Shown here: positions 6,955 to 8,027 of the stretch, piece after piece | Position numbering within the stretch: the stretch's first letter is position 1 | Layout of the letters: every line of letters starts with the position of its first letter | Origin: an uncultured Odoribacter sp. | Lineage (GTDB): Bacteria > Bacteroidota > Bacteroidia > Bacteroidales > Marinifilaceae | Assembly (NCBI GenBank): GCA_947039985.1 | Contig: CAMRAP010000074.1 | Location: 1-8,027 of the forward strand | Direction of reading: 5' to 3' | DNA length: 8,027 nt | Translations under genes and position numbers: made by a program | The notes under the pieces: model-generated | What the model was told of the DNA's origin: nothing | Seen by the model: only the letters and a program-made list of their open reading frames with translations | Databases searched by the model: none

Positions 6955-6991
6955 AGAACAAACTTTGTAAACTTTACAAAGTTTAAGTTCT
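6955..6991. repeat. Intergenic 25-bp palindrome with extended arms
   Basis: AAACTTTGTAAA (6960-6971) and TTTACAAAGTTT (6973-6984) are perfect 12-bp inverted arms around a single C at 6972. With an AA bulge at 6985-6986 the symmetry extends by five more pairs (6955-6959 with 6987-6991). It lies in the 160-nt gap (6880-7039) between the nuclease-family gene and the YbhN-like gene, about 80 nt before the latter. No T-run follows on the minus strand, so it is a weak candidate for an intrinsic terminator; an operator is the alternative. The rest of the gap shows no gene. Confidence 0.6.
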
Positions 6992-7039
6992 AGTCTGAGT
7001 GTTCTATTTGCTGAGTGCGTGATGCTTTTGCTTTATTCT

Positions 7040-8027
7040 TTAGTTTTTGATTCTAAACTCCCCCCATATAGGGTAGTGATCAGATAGTAGTATGGGATCT
7101 TTTGTGTAGTTAGTTGTCTCAAAATCAGTGGTGTGTAAAATGTAGTCTATTCTGAATGATGGAAATTCTCCAATATAAGTATTCCCTATCCCGCGGCCTT
7201 TTTTTATAAAGGAGTCTTGTAATCCTTTTTTTATCGTTTTGTATGTATAAGATAGTGGGGTGTCGTTGAAATCACCGCATATGATAAATTTATGTGGAGA
7301 CTGTTCTGTGTGTTTCTTAATTAGTGCTGCTTGATTTGCTCTGCTTTTATTTGCAGTTGTTAGGCGTCCTATTAAGTGTTTCGTACTGCCAGAGAGGTTG
7401 TTTGATGTGACTCCTTGGCTGATTTCTTTCATAAATTGCCTCTCTTTTTTGCTAAATTTATAGGATTCTAAATGCACATTATATAAGCGAAATGTGTCTT
7501 GGGCTATTTTGATATCGCAATACATACAAGTGCTGGAATATTTATCCTCAAAAGGAATACCTCCTTTGTTTATGATGGGTAAGCGAGAAAAAATAGCCAT
7601 ATCTTTATAGATATAATGGTGGGAAAAAGATTTTAATTCTTGAATAATCTGCTTCTCCTCTTTTGTGTGCTCCTTTAAAGCAAACTCTTGCAAACAGATG
7701 ATATTTCCAGAGAAATTTGCGAGGTATTTTAGTAGATCCTTTTTCGTATCTTTTTGTTTCGACCAATTGTATATGTCAAAGTAGCGAACATTATAGGATA
7801 AAAGTGAGATATCTGCATCTTGTTTGTGCTCTTGGTTCTTGTTTGTTCCATAATAAGTGGAAAAAGTAGGAAGTCCCAATAAAGTAACAATCAGTACTGC
7901 CCATGTCATTTTGTGCCAACGTATAATCCAATAAAAGAGTAGTATTATATTGCTAATCAGCAGAAATGGGTAGGCAAGACCCAGCAAAGAGGGAAATGCG
8001 AATGTATTGGGGCTTACATAGGAGGAG
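7040..8027 (-). CDS. Endonuclease/exonuclease/phosphatase family protein with N-terminal membrane segments (5' end outside window)
   Basis: The gene is partial. The frame is open to the window edge, and the first visible residues, from 8026 (SSYVSPNTFAFPS), belong to the conserved N-terminus of this Bacteroidales protein type. A start at the TTG at 7985-7987 would cut it short, so the true start lies beyond 8027. Numbering from that TTG leucine, two membrane helices (about 5-22 and 27-42) precede a complete EEP catalytic domain. It has N66 in LLSYNVR, E101 in CLQE, H172 in YNVHLES, D239 and N241 in CGDFND, D281 in RIDYIL, and D303/H304 in LSDHYP. These are the metal-binding and catalytic residues of the DNase I/exonuclease III/phosphodiesterase fold. 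The membrane anchor suggests a periplasm-facing hydrolase, so the substrate could be a phospholipid head group or nucleic acid. I cannot tell which from the sequence. Confidence 0.87.
   Translation of the reverse strand, partial: SSYVSPNTFAFPSLLGLAYPFLLISNIILLFYWIIRWHKMTWAVLIVTLLGLPTFSTYYGTNKNQEHKQDADISLLSYNVRYFDIYNWSKQKDTKKDLLKYLANFSGNIICLQEFALKEHTKEEKQIIQELKSFSHHYIYKDMAIFSRLPIINKGGIPFEDKYSSTCMYCDIKIAQDTFRLYNVHLESYKFSKKERQFMKEISQGVTSNNLSGSTKHLIGRLTTANKSRANQAALIKKHTEQSPHKFIICGDFNDTPLSYTYKTIKKGLQDSFIKKGRGIGNTYIGEFPSFRIDYILHTTDFETTNYTKDPILLSDHYPIWGEFRIKN

Noticed and set aside
6880..6960. Possible -7 box TAACTTTA on the minus strand before the YbhN-like gene
   Set aside because: It differs from TAnnTTTG at the last base, and no TTG-type element lies 19-21 bp upstream, so it is too weak to report as a promoter.
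6995..7017. Direct repeat CTGAGTG (6995-7001 and 7011-7017, 16-bp step)
   Set aside because: Only two short copies are present with no link to a promoter or another element, so chance is a sufficient explanation.
7040..7987. TTG at 7985-7987 as the start of the nuclease-family gene
   Set aside because: The frame stays open upstream to the window edge, and the residues before the TTG read as the conserved N-terminal region of the family, so the start must lie further upstream.

Overview
The window looks like a chromosomal stretch from a low-GC member of the Bacteroidales (Bacteroidota). Three things support this. The response regulator is close to Bacteroides/Porphyromonas RprY. One ABC ATPase resembles GldA, and the other genes have typical Bacteroidales forms. 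Two exact copies of the Bacteroidota -7 promoter octamer (TAnnTTTG, here TACCTTTG) precede the two plus-strand genes, and there are no strong Shine-Dalgarno sequences. The low GC would suit Dysgonomonadaceae/Porphyromonadaceae-like lineages, but the genus cannot be fixed from what is visible.

Plus strand, 1-1315: a promoter -7 box, the response regulator rprY, an intrinsic terminator that overlaps the next promoter, then ribose-5-phosphate isomerase rpiB with its own terminator. The two genes appear to be separate transcription units.

Minus strand, 6879 down to 1337: five genes with gaps of only 17-35 nt, read as one probable operon. In transcription order they are a YbhN/AglD-type polytopic membrane protein, a 107-residue single-pass membrane protein of unknown function, mutL (mismatch repair), a GldA-like ABC ATPase, and a short malic enzyme. 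The last gene converges on rpiB, with 21 nt between the stop codons.

Minus strand, 8027 to 7040: an endonuclease/exonuclease/phosphatase-family protein with N-terminal membrane segments. Its 5' end lies outside the window. It is separated from the operon by 160 nt that hold a 25-bp near-perfect palindrome.

This is mainly housekeeping DNA. No mobile element, CRISPR array, RNA gene or defence system was seen, and nothing amounts to a clearly new system. Points worth a second look are the MutL C-terminal domain, which lacks most of the canonical endonuclease/zinc motifs; a hybrid-type malic enzyme without its phosphotransacetylase half; the nested terminator/promoter between rprY and rpiB; the intergenic palindrome; and the uncharacterised small membrane protein beside mutL.
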